Positions 54,130 through 63,892 of a stretch of 64,000 nucleotides of DNA are shown piece after piece; the stretch's first letter is position 1, and the number at the start of each line of letters is the position of its first letter. The stretch spans positions 868,001 through 932,000 of the forward strand of contig NZ_JAUCCU010000001.1 of assembly GCF_034675845.1 (NCBI RefSeq). The letters are read 5' to 3'. The notes beneath the pieces are model-generated. The model saw only the letters and a program-made list of their open reading frames with translations, did no database searches and was not told the origin of the DNA. The DNA is from Castellaniella sp. Its GTDB lineage: Bacteria > Pseudomonadota > Gammaproteobacteria > Burkholderiales > Burkholderiaceae_B. The translations under genes were made by a program, and so were the position numbers.

Positions 54130-54772
54130 AACCATGCGGCTGGCCGATGGCCAAATCGCCCTGTGGCCAGGTCATCGCTCACGCCTGCTGGCCTCGGCGC
54201 AGGCACTGGGCTACCGCCTAGACCCCGCACAGATCGAGCAGCAGGTGGCCCTGGAAACTCACCGGCTGAACGACCTGCCCCGCCAAGCCGCCTGGCGCGT
54301 CCGACTGCTGCTACAGGAAAATGGCCTGTGCACGCTGAACAGCAGCCCGCTGCCCGACACCCCGGTGCCCGTGCAACTGGCCTGGGCCAGCGACGCCTTA
54401 GCAGGCCATACAAGCCCTGTCCTGCTGGATGGCGACGACACCTGGCGGCGACACAAGAGCACCCACCGCCCCTGGTTTGCTGCAGCCCAGGACTGGTTGC
54501 AGCAGCACTCGGATCATTTTGATCTGGTCTTCTGCGATCTGGCTGACATGCCTTGCGAGGGCAGTCGCTGCAATCTTTACGTCCGCGACGCACAGGGCAC
54601 CTGGTTGACCCCCCCAGCCAGCATGGGCCTGCTGCCAGGCGTGCAGCGCCAGTCCCTGCTGGCGCAGAAACTGGTCCAGGAAGCCCCCCTTAGCCGACAC
54701 GATCTGCAAACCGCCCCTGCATTGCGGGTATCCAATGCTTTGCGCGGCTGGCTGGACGCCAGACTCAGTTGA
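54101..54772 (+). CDS. pabC: Aminodeoxychorismate lyase-like protein PabC
   Basis: This class IV aminotransferase-fold enzyme releases pyruvate and 4-aminobenzoate from aminodeoxychorismate. The start at 54101 (MQQTHPALIETMRLADGQI) gives 223 residues. A likely PLP lysine lies in WRRHKSTHRPWF. The protein is shorter than E. coli PabC (269) but fits the pabB-pabC fused or adjacent arrangement. It overlaps the end of pabB, so the folate pair is translationally coupled. Confidence 0.85.
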   Translation: MQQTHPALIETMRLADGQIALWPGHRSRLLASAQALGYRLDPAQIEQQVALETHRLNDLPRQAAWRVRLLLQENGLCTLNSSPLPDTPVPVQLAWASDALAGHTSPVLLDGDDTWRRHKSTHRPWFAAAQDWLQQHSDHFDLVFCDLADMPCEGSRCNLYVRDAQGTWLTPPASMGLLPGVQRQSLLAQKLVQEAPLSRHDLQTAPALRVSNALRGWLDARLS

Positions 54773-54970
54773 ACTGGTCGGATACACAGCTTTACCTGAC
54801 CAGACCGTTCCATTAGAATCGAAGGATTTCCCGCTGGGCGGGTAATATCGATTAGATCCGCTGATCAGGTCCACAAAGTAGATCTGTTCATCCGTTGCAT
54901 TTATCAGACCTGCCCCAAAAAACGATCACTCATGCCTCCACCACATCACGCCCACGTCAGATCCTCATCC

Positions 54971-55591
54971 ATGATTGTCTTGTCCCGCTGGGCGCGGCTT
55001 GCCTTATGCGCAGGCCTGGTCGCCCTGGCGGGATGCGCCACCCAACCGCGCCAGACAGCCGATGCCAGTTCCAATCACCTGTTGCGCGACAGCTATCTGC
55101 TCAGTACCCAGGCCGACCCACTGGGCGCCTGGCTCGACAGCAAAGACAGCCTGGCCATCGACTACCCTCGGTCCTCGGCTCAAAACACCACCACCCCCTC
55201 AAAAACCATGGCCAGCACCGCGCTCAGGTTTCTTGGGGTCAAATACCGCTACGGCGGTGACGGACCAGGCGAGGGCTTCGATTGCAGCGGCCTGGTTGCC
55301 TATGCAGCCGAGAAATCCCTGGGCTTGAAGCTTCCCCGCACTGCCAGCAGCCAGGCCCAGGAAGGCATCTCGGTCGGCCGCAATGAACTACGGCGCGGCG
55401 ACTTGGTGTTCTTCAATACCCTGGGACGTCGATTCTCCCATGTGGGCATCTATCTGGGGAATCAGAAATTCGTGCACGCCCCGCGTGCCGGTGCCGCCAT
55501 CCGGGTCGAGAACATGGATATCAGCTACTGGCGCAAACGCTATAACGGCGCCCGTCGCCTGAAGCCCGAATCCGCCACCGCACGGCGCTGA
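54971..55591 (+). CDS. NlpC/P60 lipoprotein peptidase, Spr-like
   Basis: A peptidoglycan endopeptidase in the outer membrane or periplasm. From ATG 54971 the protein is 206 residues, with a lipoprotein signal (LCAGLVALAGC). The C40 peptidase domain has the catalytic Cys in GEGFDCSGLVAYAA (about 108), His in FSHVGIYLG and a final polar residue in FVHAPRAG. It is preceded by 198 bp with no clear element and followed by a strong terminator. Confidence 0.9.
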   Translation: MIVLSRWARLALCAGLVALAGCATQPRQTADASSNHLLRDSYLLSTQADPLGAWLDSKDSLAIDYPRSSAQNTTTPSKTMASTALRFLGVKYRYGGDGPGEGFDCSGLVAYAAEKSLGLKLPRTASSQAQEGISVGRNELRRGDLVFFNTLGRRFSHVGIYLGNQKFVHAPRAGAAIRVENMDISYWRKRYNGARRLKPESATARR

Positions 55592-55636
55592 TCACACCAA
55601 GCCTCCACCACAGGGGGTTACTGGTCAGCGGCCAGT

Positions 55637-55679
55637 ATAAAAAAAGCCGATCAATACACATTGATCGGCTTTTTTTTTA
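55637..55679. terminator. Strong terminator, usable on both strands
   Basis: AAAAAAGCCGATCAA and TTGATCGGCTTTTTTTTT pair around TACACA. It separates the lipoprotein gene from the convergent DUF2325 gene. Confidence 0.95.
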
Positions 55680-55691
55680 TACCCAGATGAT

Positions 55692-56051
55692 TCAATGCAT
55701 GCTGACCATCCGTTGGTCCAGGGCCTGCTGGCGCAGCGGGCATGCCTTACAGAAGCCACATTGATCCAGGGCCTGCTGCATGCTGCACACCGAGCGTCGG
55801 CAGGTCATGACCCGAACACCGGCGCGCTGCGCGGCCGCCCGAAATGTCTTCATGACGTTATGGCCCAGAAAATCCGTTAGCAAAATCACCAATTCCGTGC
55901 CGGACGGCAGATTGGGGGCTTTTTTCTGATGCGCCGTGTCCCGGCCGCTGATGTGATGCGAGATGGCGATATTGTGATCACGCAGCAAATCCGGGATATT
56001 GCCCAGCCGATCTGCACCGACGATTAAAGCACTGACTTGAGACTGCTCCAT
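55692..56051 (-). CDS. DUF2325-family protein with a cysteine cluster, iron-regulated
   Basis: The 119-residue protein belongs to the small DUF2325 family: VSALIVGADRLGNIPDLLRDHNI near the start, TELVILLTDFLGHNVMKTFRAAAQRAGVRVMTCRRS in the middle. Here the C-terminus adds CSMQQALDQCGFCKACPLRQQ, a cysteine cluster (five Cys in 25 residues) that could hold iron or zinc. Function of the family is unknown. A Fur box 55 bp before the start suggests that it is made when iron is scarce. Confidence 0.82.
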   Translation of the reverse strand: MEQSQVSALIVGADRLGNIPDLLRDHNIAISHHISGRDTAHQKKAPNLPSGTELVILLTDFLGHNVMKTFRAAAQRAGVRVMTCRRSVCSMQQALDQCGFCKACPLRQQALDQRMVSMH

Positions 56052-56106
56052 GAGGATGGCTCCTGAACCGAAAAAGGGAGGAATTCATTTCCTTCCAGCA
56101 CATACA

Positions 56107-56125
56107 AATAATAATCATTCTTATT
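56107..56125 (-). promoter_or_regulatory. Fur box before the DUF2325 gene
   Basis: AATAATAATCATTCTTATT reads as three NATWAT-type hexamers and shares ATTCTTATT with the Fur box before the receptor gene. It lies in the 128-bp gap between cysB and the DUF2325 gene. Confidence 0.72.
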
Positions 56126-56179
56126 TAGAAATGCAATTGGTTCAGTAGGGTTTTATCAGAAAAAATGAAACAGTCGGGA

Positions 56180-57142
56180 TCAGGCGACCTCGCGCACCGC
56201 TGGCGTGGGCTGCGCCACGGCCTCGGAGACCCGGTCGCGGCTGAGTTCTGGCGCCAGCATTTCCATCAGCACATAGACATAGTCCCGCAGGAAGACCCCG
56301 CGCTTGATGGCGACGCTGGTGGTGTGCTTGCCAAACAGGTGACCAGCCGGCAAGCCGACCAGCCCTTTGTCTCGGCGAGGATCAAAGGCCACCCCCGCGA
56401 TAATGCCAATGCCCAGGCCGATATCGGCATAGGTCTTGACGACATCCGCGTCAATGGCTTCCAGCACGATATCCGGCGTAATGCCGGCCTTTTCAAAGGC
56501 CGCATCAATCGCACGTCTGCCCGAAAAAGCCCGGTCATAAGTAACGATGGGGTACTGGGCCAGGTGTTCCAGCGACAAATTGCGCGCAGCGCTGGACGTC
56601 AGGCTGGTCAGGGGGTGATCCGGCGGCACCACCAGGGTGTGTTCCCAGGAATACACCGGCAATGCCACCAGACCCGGTGTGTCGGCCAGGGTTTCCGTGG
56701 CAATCGCCAGATCCGCCTGTTCGTGCAGCACCAGCTTCGCCAGATGTTCGGGGTTGCCCTCGGCCAGGGAGACATGCACCTTGGGAAAACGAGCGCGAAA
56801 CGAGGGGATGACACGCGGCAGCAGGTAACGCGCCTGGGTGTGGGTGCAGGCAATGACCAGCGCGCCTTCGTCGCGTTGGGCGAACTCGTCGCTGACCTTT
56901 TTCAGGTTATCGACCTCGCGCATGATCCGGTCGATGACGCCGGAGACAGCATGCCCAGGCTTTGTCAGGCCTTTCAGCCTTTTACCGTGGCGTTCGAAGA
57001 TCTTGATGCCCAGTTCGTCTTCGAACTCGATGATGGCTTTGGAAACCCCAGGCTGCGAGGTATACAAGGCCCGCGCGGCTTCAGTCAAATTGAAATTGCG
57101 CCGGATAGTTTCGCGGACGAAACGGAATTGCTGGAGATTCAT
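56180..57142 (-). CDS. cysB: CysB-type LysR regulator of sulfur assimilation
   Basis: CysB-type regulators control sulfate uptake and cysteine synthesis. The 320-residue protein starts MNLQQFRFVRETIRRNFNLTEAARAL with the helix-turn-helix YTSQPGVSKAIIEFEDELGIKIFERHG, the typical CysB form. The effector domain is complete (IACTHTQARYLLPRVIPSF, PIVTYDRAFSGRRAID). No cys genes are adjacent, so its targets are elsewhere. Confidence 0.92.
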   Translation of the reverse strand: MNLQQFRFVRETIRRNFNLTEAARALYTSQPGVSKAIIEFEDELGIKIFERHGKRLKGLTKPGHAVSGVIDRIMREVDNLKKVSDEFAQRDEGALVIACTHTQARYLLPRVIPSFRARFPKVHVSLAEGNPEHLAKLVLHEQADLAIATETLADTPGLVALPVYSWEHTLVVPPDHPLTSLTSSAARNLSLEHLAQYPIVTYDRAFSGRRAIDAAFEKAGITPDIVLEAIDADVVKTYADIGLGIGIIAGVAFDPRRDKGLVGLPAGHLFGKHTTSVAIKRGVFLRDYVYVLMEMLAPELSRDRVSEAVAQPTPAVREVA

Positions 57143-57285
57143 ATGCCATCATCCTGTGAGATGGATTCATTATATGGAATATGGAAAGCCTTTTATATGA
57201 CTTTTTGTTATTAACTTAGGAGCAGCCCAGAATCAAGCGCCTGCACCAGACAGGCAGGCTGCTAAACCCGTTTTGCCAAACGCAA

Positions 57286-58476
57286 TCACTGCTGTCTGGG
57301 CGGGATTGCCCAGACAGCAAAAGCCAATAGCATCAGACAAATCCCGATGCTCATGATGTTGGTCCCATTCCACCCCATCCAGGTCAGCAAAAACGCAGGT
57401 GCAAACGCGCCCAGCGTCGCCATCACGGCAATGCCCAGATCGTTCAAGCCCTGGACCTTGACGGCAAAACCAGACCAGTCTTCGAGCCCTTGCGTCAGCA
57501 AAGCGCTGCCGCCCACATAAGTGAAATTCCAGCCCAAGCCCAGGACGACCAAAGAAAGGGTCAAGGTCAGGTAATCATGGGCAACTATGTTGATGACGCT
57601 GCTTAGAAGCAGCAATAAGATGCCACCGTAAACAATCGCCCTTAAGCCAAGCCGTTGGATGAGCGCGCCGGTAAAGAAAGAAGGCGCAAACATCGCCAGC
57701 ACATGCCACTGAATGGCGGTGCTGATATCGGAAAAATGCACCTGCCGGTCGGACATATACATAGACGACTGGATCATCAGCAAGTTCATCAAGCCATAGC
57801 CCACCGCCGCCAGCAGGATTGCCAGTGCCACGGCCTTGTTTTTCAGAACCGCATACAAGCCGATAGACTGAGCGGCTGATTCATGCTCAGCACCGCGCTG
57901 AGGAGGAATGGCTTTGACACACAAGTTCAGCACCAGCGAGACCAGCGCCAAACCGACGAACGCGGCATAGCAAGCCGCAAAAGCCGGCAACGCACCAAAA
58001 TCCTTCAGATACGTCGTCAATAAAGGGCCAAAAACGGCCGCCAGCACACCCCCCGCCACCACCAGTGAAATTGCGCGCGGCTTCAGGTGGGCAGCAATCG
58101 CGTCCGTTGCGGCAAAACGGTTGAAATTGGCAAATGCAATATAGACGCCCAGCAAGGCATGGGCCACGATCAGTAAGGAAAAAATCTGCTTTTCGATAGC
58201 CAGAAAACCTGCAACCCCCGACGCAGCCAGCGGGATGGTGGCCAGCAGAAATGAATTTTTTCTGCCTATCCTGGTCATCAAGCGGGCGGCCGGGTAGGTC
58301 ATCAACATGACAAAAAGAAACTGAAAACCATACGGCACCGTGGACAGCCATAGTTCTGGCGCCAAGGTCGCCCCCACCAGGGCAGCCATAGTCACCGACA
58401 TCACGGCGGTGGTCAGATTGACCGACTGCGCCAGAAAATAAATGTATGTCTTAAAAGGCAGACTATCTCTCATCAT
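57286..58476 (-). CDS. Major facilitator superfamily transporter
   Basis: The 396-residue protein has about twelve membrane helices and MFS loop motifs (AARLMTRIGRKNSFLLA between helices 2 and 3, with the RIGRK turn). It has a central cytoplasmic loop at about 190-215. The substrate is not evident; an internal loop with no binding motif was recognised. It is downstream of mmsA's terminator and on the same strand. Confidence 0.88.
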   Translation of the reverse strand: MMRDSLPFKTYIYFLAQSVNLTTAVMSVTMAALVGATLAPELWLSTVPYGFQFLFVMLMTYPAARLMTRIGRKNSFLLATIPLAASGVAGFLAIEKQIFSLLIVAHALLGVYIAFANFNRFAATDAIAAHLKPRAISLVVAGGVLAAVFGPLLTTYLKDFGALPAFAACYAAFVGLALVSLVLNLCVKAIPPQRGAEHESAAQSIGLYAVLKNKAVALAILLAAVGYGLMNLLMIQSSMYMSDRQVHFSDISTAIQWHVLAMFAPSFFTGALIQRLGLRAIVYGGILLLLLSSVINIVAHDYLTLTLSLVVLGLGWNFTYVGGSALLTQGLEDWSGFAVKVQGLNDLGIAVMATLGAFAPAFLLTWMGWNGTNIMSIGICLMLLAFAVWAIPPRQQ

Positions 58477-58544
58477 CCAGGTCCATTGATCCAGCCACCG
58501 GGAGTGTAGCCTTCATTACCCCGGTTCATAAGCGGTATCCCATT

Positions 58545-58566
58545 AAAAAAAGGCCCCGCAGGGCCT
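58545..58566 (-). terminator. Terminator of the mmsA gene
   Basis: On the minus strand AGGCCC and GGGCCT-type arms pair around TGC, then a run of T. It is 20 bp after the mmsA stop and separates mmsA from the MFS gene. Confidence 0.8.
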
Positions 58567-58585
58567 TCTGATGTGCAGTAGAGGA

Positions 58586-60079
58586 TTACTGCATGGCAAT
58601 CGTGGTATTGATATCCGTGGGGTGTGCCTGCCAGCGAGCCGTAATGGTCTTGGTTTGAGTCCAAAAATAAATCGACTGGCGGCCATTGGGGCCCAAATCG
58701 CCTAATTTGGATGCCCGCGAACCGGTAAAGCTGAACCAGGCGACTGGCACCGGAATGGGAATATTGATGCCCACCTGACCGACGTCGATGTGGTTCTGGA
58801 AATAACGGGCATGACCGCCATCCTGGGTGAAGATGGACGTGCCATTGCCGTTTGGATTGGCATTGACGAATTCAACGGCCTCTTCCAGGGTATCGACCAG
58901 GACCACGGACAAGACCGGTCCGAAGATTTCTTCTTCGTAGATGGTCATGTCGGCCTTGACCTTATTGAAGATGGTCGGACCGACGAAGTTGCCGTGCTCG
59001 TAGCCGGGCACCTGGACACCCCGGCCATCCAGCAAGAGTTCCGCGCCTTCATCCACGCCTTTCTGGATCAGGCCTTCAACGCGTTTTTTGGCGGCGGGTG
59101 AAATCAGCGGCCCCAGATCGGCCTGACGGTCAGTGCCAACGTTGATCTTCAGCTTACGGGCGCGTTCGACAAAATCCGGCAGCCACTGCTGGGCCTCGCC
59201 CACCAGCACCAGCACGGAAATTGCCATGCAGCGTTCTCCGGCGGCGCCAAAGGCAGCCCCCAGCATGGAGTTCAGGGCGGCTTCGCGATCGGCATCCGGC
59301 ATGATGACGCTATGGTTTTTAGCACCCATCATGGCCTGGCAGCGTTTTCCGGCATCCGAGGAACGGCGGTAGATTTCGGTGCCTACCCGCGTGGAACCAA
59401 TAAAGGACACGGCCTTGATGTCAGGATGATCGCACAGAGTGCCTGCCACGTCCTGGCCACCATGCACGACATTCAGCACACCAGGAGGCAGGCCGGCCTG
59501 CAAGGCCAGCTCGGCCACCATCAGGGATGCGGTGGGGTCTTGTTCGGAGGGCTTATAGACAAAGGTATTGCCCATGGTGACGGCAATGGGAAACATCCAG
59601 CACGGCAACATCACCGGAAAATTGAAGGCCGTGATGCCGGCGCAAACCCCCAGCGGCTGCAGCACGTTGTAGACATCGATGCCGGTGGCCGCATTTTCTG
59701 CGTAATCCCCCAGTTGCAGAACATTGGCCGACACGGCATGTTCGACGCCTTCGAGGCCGCGGGCGACCTCGCCTTCTGCATCAGGCAAGGTCTTGCCGTG
59801 TTCACGCGACAGGACTTCAGCGATTTTTGTGGCATTCTGGCGCAGCAAATAGGCCAGATCGGTCATGATCTGGCGGCGCTTGGCCTGGCTGACATTGCGC
59901 CAGGTCTTGAAGGCTTCTTTGGAGTTGGCAATGGCCCGTTCGACCTCGGCCGGGGTGGCAAACGGTACCCGCGCAACGATTTCCTGGGTGGCCGGATTGA
60001 TGATGTCGCGCCATTCCTGGGTTTCGGACTGGACCAGTTTCCCGTCGATCAGTAGTGGGACGCGTGGGATATCGCTCAT
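58586..60079 (-). CDS. mmsA: CoA-acylating methylmalonate-semialdehyde dehydrogenase
   Basis: This enzyme converts methylmalonate semialdehyde to propionyl-CoA in valine and inositol breakdown. The 497-residue aldehyde dehydrogenase shows NFPVMLPCWMFPIA, FIGSTRVGTEIYRRS, the catalytic Cys in GAAGERCMAISVLVLVG (about 283) and EEIFGPVLSVV. The MmsA-type FSFTGSRASKLGDLGPNGRQSIYFWTQTKT near the end supports the CoA-dependent class. It is divergent from a LysR gene, its likely regulator. Confidence 0.92.
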   Translation of the reverse strand: MSDIPRVPLLIDGKLVQSETQEWRDIINPATQEIVARVPFATPAEVERAIANSKEAFKTWRNVSQAKRRQIMTDLAYLLRQNATKIAEVLSREHGKTLPDAEGEVARGLEGVEHAVSANVLQLGDYAENAATGIDVYNVLQPLGVCAGITAFNFPVMLPCWMFPIAVTMGNTFVYKPSEQDPTASLMVAELALQAGLPPGVLNVVHGGQDVAGTLCDHPDIKAVSFIGSTRVGTEIYRRSSDAGKRCQAMMGAKNHSVIMPDADREAALNSMLGAAFGAAGERCMAISVLVLVGEAQQWLPDFVERARKLKINVGTDRQADLGPLISPAAKKRVEGLIQKGVDEGAELLLDGRGVQVPGYEHGNFVGPTIFNKVKADMTIYEEEIFGPVLSVVLVDTLEEAVEFVNANPNGNGTSIFTQDGGHARYFQNHIDVGQVGINIPIPVPVAWFSFTGSRASKLGDLGPNGRQSIYFWTQTKTITARWQAHPTDINTTIAMQ

Positions 60080-60267
60080 GCAAAGCTCCTTAGTAGGCAG
60101 ATCGGGCCGCCTGGCAAGCCAAGCCGGATTTGTCTCGGTGTGTGGGCTGTGCGTGTCAGGCCAATCATTGCCCGCCGCCAGCTATTCAAATCAGTGTAGT
60201 TGTGTAAAAAACTTATTACCAGCAAAATATTTGCACATTGCTTGACGAATTTTGCACAAGGAAATCC

Positions 60268-61188
60268 ATGCACGACTGGGATGCCATTCGCTATTTTTTA
60301 GAGGTCGCCCGCACGCAACGCGCCAGCGCTGCGGCCCTGCGGCTGGGGGTGCAGCACAGTACCGTCACCCGCCGCATCCGGGCGCTGGAAGCCGGGCTGG
60401 GCGTCATGCTGTTCGAGAAATCCCGGGCCAACGGCTTTACCCTGACCGAAGAAGGCCAGCAGTTCTTTGTCTATGCCGAGCAGGTTGAAAGCGCCCTGCT
60501 GGCTGCCCAGGAAGCCCTGTCAGGCGCGGCCCAGGGTTTGACCGGACACCTGCGGATTGGCTCCACCGAGGGCTTTGGCAGCACGATCCTGACACCCCTG
60601 ATGGTGGATTTCCAGCGCCGCCACCCCGGCATCACGCTGGATATCATGCCGGTGCCCCGCTATATCAGCCTGTCAAAGCGCGAAGCCGACATCGCCATTG
60701 CCCTGGAGCGCCCCCAGCACGGCCCCTATCTGTGCACAAAACTCGCAGAATATGCCTTGAAGCTATACGGGACGCGCGACTATCTGGACCGCCACCCGCC
60801 CATACACCAACGATCCGACCTCAGTCACCACACTTTTATCGGCTACGTGGACGAACTGCTGTTCAGCGACCGGCTGCGATATCTGGATGATTGGGTACAG
60901 GCCAGCCAGGTGGTGTTTCGCAGCACCAGCGTGCTGGCCCAGTATCAGGCGGTTTTAGGAGGCCAGGCGCTGGCCATCCTGCCGTGTTTTCTGGCGGCCC
61001 AGGACAGCCGTCTGGCGCCCGTGCTGAATGCGGACATCCACGTCAGCCGCAGCTTCTGGATGTACTGCCACGAGGATCTGCGCCAGACACGACGGGTCAT
61101 GGCCATCTGGGACTATCTGAAGCAAGCGATCAAGCTGAACCAGGACTTGCTGCTGGGCGAGCAGCGCACATTGCAGATCCCAAGCTGA
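60268..61188 (+). CDS. LysR-family regulator divergent from mmsA
   Basis: The 306-residue protein from ATG 60268 begins MHDWDAIRYFLEVARTQRASAAALRLGVQHSTVTRRIRALE, a LysR helix-turn-helix, followed by an effector domain (LRIGSTEGFGSTILTPLMVDFQRRHPGI). It is divergent from mmsA across 188 bp, the usual set-up for a LysR regulator of its neighbour. Its stop is one base from that of lptF, which converges on it. Confidence 0.9.
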   Translation: MHDWDAIRYFLEVARTQRASAAALRLGVQHSTVTRRIRALEAGLGVMLFEKSRANGFTLTEEGQQFFVYAEQVESALLAAQEALSGAAQGLTGHLRIGSTEGFGSTILTPLMVDFQRRHPGITLDIMPVPRYISLSKREADIAIALERPQHGPYLCTKLAEYALKLYGTRDYLDRHPPIHQRSDLSHHTFIGYVDELLFSDRLRYLDDWVQASQVVFRSTSVLAQYQAVLGGQALAILPCFLAAQDSRLAPVLNADIHVSRSFWMYCHEDLRQTRRVMAIWDYLKQAIKLNQDLLLGEQRTLQIPS

Positions 61189-61189
61189 G

Positions 61190-62308
61190 CTAAGCAGTGG
61201 CAGGAGCTGCGGCGCGGCGCGGCTTGCGCATGCGCGTGCGCCGCCACAGCAGCCCCAACCCCAGGGCCAAGAACAAAACGTGCACCAACCAGACTCCGAC
61301 CCCGAAAGACAAGGTCCCATTGGCAATCCAGCCGCGCGAGAGATTGATCAGATTCATGTAAAACAGCGCCAGCAGCCCCGCCAACAATAAATCGCCCGAA
61401 CGCCCCAGGCGGGGATTGACCGCCCCCAGGGGCAGCGCAATCAAGGCCAGGTTCAGGACGGCAATCGGCAGCGCCAGACGCCACATCAGCTGTGACAGGG
61501 ATTCGTCATCGCCCCGCACCAGCAGGTCTGACGTAGGACGGGCCTTGATTTCCTGCAGGGCTTTCTGGCGGGCCGCTTCCAGGGCGCCTGGGCCGGTCCG
61601 GCTCTCGATGCGCACCCCGTAATTATCAAAATCCAGCAGGCGCAATTCCGGCGTACCGGGCTTCAGGTCGTAGCGATGACCAGGCCCCAGCACCAGAAAC
61701 CTGTCGCCGTTGTCCTCGGTGCGGATGGCGGCGCTGTCTGCCGTGATCACGCTGAGCCAATCCGGCTCGATCACCCGGGCGACCACCCGCCCCAGCTCAT
61801 CGTCCGGGTTTTTAGGGGATTCGGCAAAAAACACCCGCTGGCCGTCGTCGGTCTCGATGAACTGTCCAGCCGTGACCTTGGATAAATCAGAGCGCTGCTC
61901 GAAGCGCTGGCGGTATTCGGCAATCTGGCCATAGGCCCAGGGCGAGGCCACCAAGGTCAGCACTGCGACCAGCGCCGCCACGGGCACGGAAAACATCATC
62001 ACCGGACGCAGCCAACTGCCCAGAGACAAGCCGCTGGCAAACCACACCGGCATTTCGGATTCGCGATAGCTGCGGGTCACCGTCGTCAGCACGGCCACAA
62101 ACAGGGCCACCGATAGAATGACCGGCAAGGCCGTGATACTGGAAAACGCAGCCAGCCCCAGCACCACATTGGCCCCGATGTCACCTGCGGCAGCCTGACC
62201 CAGCAAGCGCACCAGCAACACGCTGAGCCAGACCACCAGCAACGTGGAAAACACGATGCCGGCATGGCTGGTGATCTCGGAAAAAACAGCGCGTTTAAAC
62301 AATGACAT
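61190..62308 (-). CDS. lptF: LPS export ABC transporter permease LptF
   Basis: LptF is one of two permeases that extract lipopolysaccharide from the inner membrane for transport by the Lpt bridge. The 372-residue protein has N-terminal helices (FKRAVFSEITSHAGIVFSTLLVVWLSVLLV), a periplasmic beta-jellyroll domain at about 125-260, and three C-terminal helices (GAVNPRLGRSGDLLLAGLLALFYMNLINLS). It is divergent from pepA, the common arrangement in proteobacteria; lptG is not next to it here. Confidence 0.94.
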   Translation of the reverse strand: MSLFKRAVFSEITSHAGIVFSTLLVVWLSVLLVRLLGQAAAGDIGANVVLGLAAFSSITALPVILSVALFVAVLTTVTRSYRESEMPVWFASGLSLGSWLRPVMMFSVPVAALVAVLTLVASPWAYGQIAEYRQRFEQRSDLSKVTAGQFIETDDGQRVFFAESPKNPDDELGRVVARVIEPDWLSVITADSAAIRTEDNGDRFLVLGPGHRYDLKPGTPELRLLDFDNYGVRIESRTGPGALEAARQKALQEIKARPTSDLLVRGDDESLSQLMWRLALPIAVLNLALIALPLGAVNPRLGRSGDLLLAGLLALFYMNLINLSRGWIANGTLSFGVGVWLVHVLFLALGLGLLWRRTRMRKPRRAAAPATA

Positions 62309-62396
62309 GGGAAAATGCGGAATAATGAACTGTTAATCCCGAAAGCGTGTGATGCCTGAAGCGACACACGGATAGCTGGACCAAAGGAAAATACGA

Positions 62397-63892
62397 ATGG
62401 AATTTAGCACAAGCACCGCAACCGCCCTGCATACCCTAAAGACCCAGGCGCTGGCCGTGGGTGTCTTTCAGGACGGCATCCTGAGCCCTGCCGCCGATGC
62501 ATTGGATCAGGCCACCAATGGCGCGATTCGTGCCGTCACACAAGCCGAATTCGATGCCGCGCCCGGCAGCAGCCTGACCCTGCATGCGCCGCCGGCGTCA
62601 CGGCGGCACGCGTCATTTTACTCGGTCTGGGTAGCCAGGAAAAACTCTCTGCCGCCACCCTGGCAAAAGCCCACCAGACGCTGGCGGCGTATTGCGTGCG
62701 CGCAGGCGTCGCGACCGCCGTGTCCACCCTCTGCAGCCTGGATTGCCCCGGCGCGCCGGTCGCCGACTTGGCCCGCACCACAGCCCGCCTCGTCAGCGCC
62801 GCCACGTACCGCTACAACCAGACCTTCAGCCAGGCCAAGCCCACTGTGCAGTTGCGCAGCTTCACGCTGATCCTGTCCCGCAGCCAGGCAGCCCAGGCCA
62901 AAATCGGCCTCGCACAAGGCGCCGCCATCGGTGCCGGTGTCAATCTCGCCCGCCTGCTGGGCGATTTGCCGCCCAATGTCTGCACCCCTACCTATCTGGG
63001 TCAGACGGCCCGCGATCTGGCCAAGCAATACAAAACCCTCAAGGCCGAAGTCCTGGATCAGAAAAAAATCGAAGCCCTGAATATGGGCTCCTTTCTGTCC
63101 GTGGCCCGCGGCTCGGTGCAACCGCCCGCCTTTATCGTGCTGCGTCACAGCCCCAGCCAGCCAGCCGACCGCAAGGCCGCCCCGATTGTGCTGGTGGGCA
63201 AAGGCATCACCTTCGATGCGGGCGGCATCTCGCTCAAGCCCGGCCCTGCCATGGACGAAATGAAATTCGATATGTGCGGCGCAGCCAGCGTACTGGGCAC
63301 CATGCGCGCAGTGGCCGAACTTGACCTGCCCCGTGAAATCATCGCCATCGTCCCCAGCTGCGAGAACCTCCCCAGCGGCGCGGCCCTGAAGCCCGGCGAC
63401 ATCATTACCAGCATGTCTGGCCAGACCATCGAGGTCCTGAACACCGACGCCGAGGGCCGTCTGATCCTGTGCGATGCCCTGACCTACGCCGAACGCTTCA
63501 ACCCCGCCGCCGTCATTGACGTTGCCACCCTGACCGGGGCCTGCGTCATTGCGCTGGGACATGTCAACAGCGGCCTGTTCACCCAGGACGAGACCCTGGC
63601 GACCGATCTGCTGGCCGCTGGTCACCAAGCCCAGGACCCCGCCTGGCGCATGCCCCTCGAAGACGCCTACCAGGATCAGCTGAAATCAAATTTTGCCGAT
63701 ATGGCCAATATCGGCGGACGACCCGCCGGCTCCACCACAGCCGCCTGCTTCCTGTCGCGTTTTACCGGCAAATACCGCTGGGCACACCTGGACATCGCCG
63801 GCACGGCGTGGCTGGAAGGCAAACAAAAAGGCGCCACTGGCCGCCCCGTCCCACTGCTGATGCAATACCTGTTGGGCCAATCCCAGGCATGA
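62397..63892 (+). pseudogene. pepA: Leucyl aminopeptidase PepA, frameshifted near residue 65
   Basis: PepA is a hexameric zinc/manganese aminopeptidase that also binds DNA at some sites. The first frame from ATG 62397 is correct to about 62590 (MEFSTSTATALHTLKTQALAV). Near 62594 the frame shifts: one more G (GGG for GG) would read APPGVTAARVILLGLGSQEKLS, which continues in frame through the whole protein. The second frame holds the catalytic core: GKGITFDAGGISLKP, MDEMKFDMCGAASV and NTDAEGRLILCDAL. The corrected length (about 498) is standard. HolC overlaps the stop. Confidence 0.92.
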
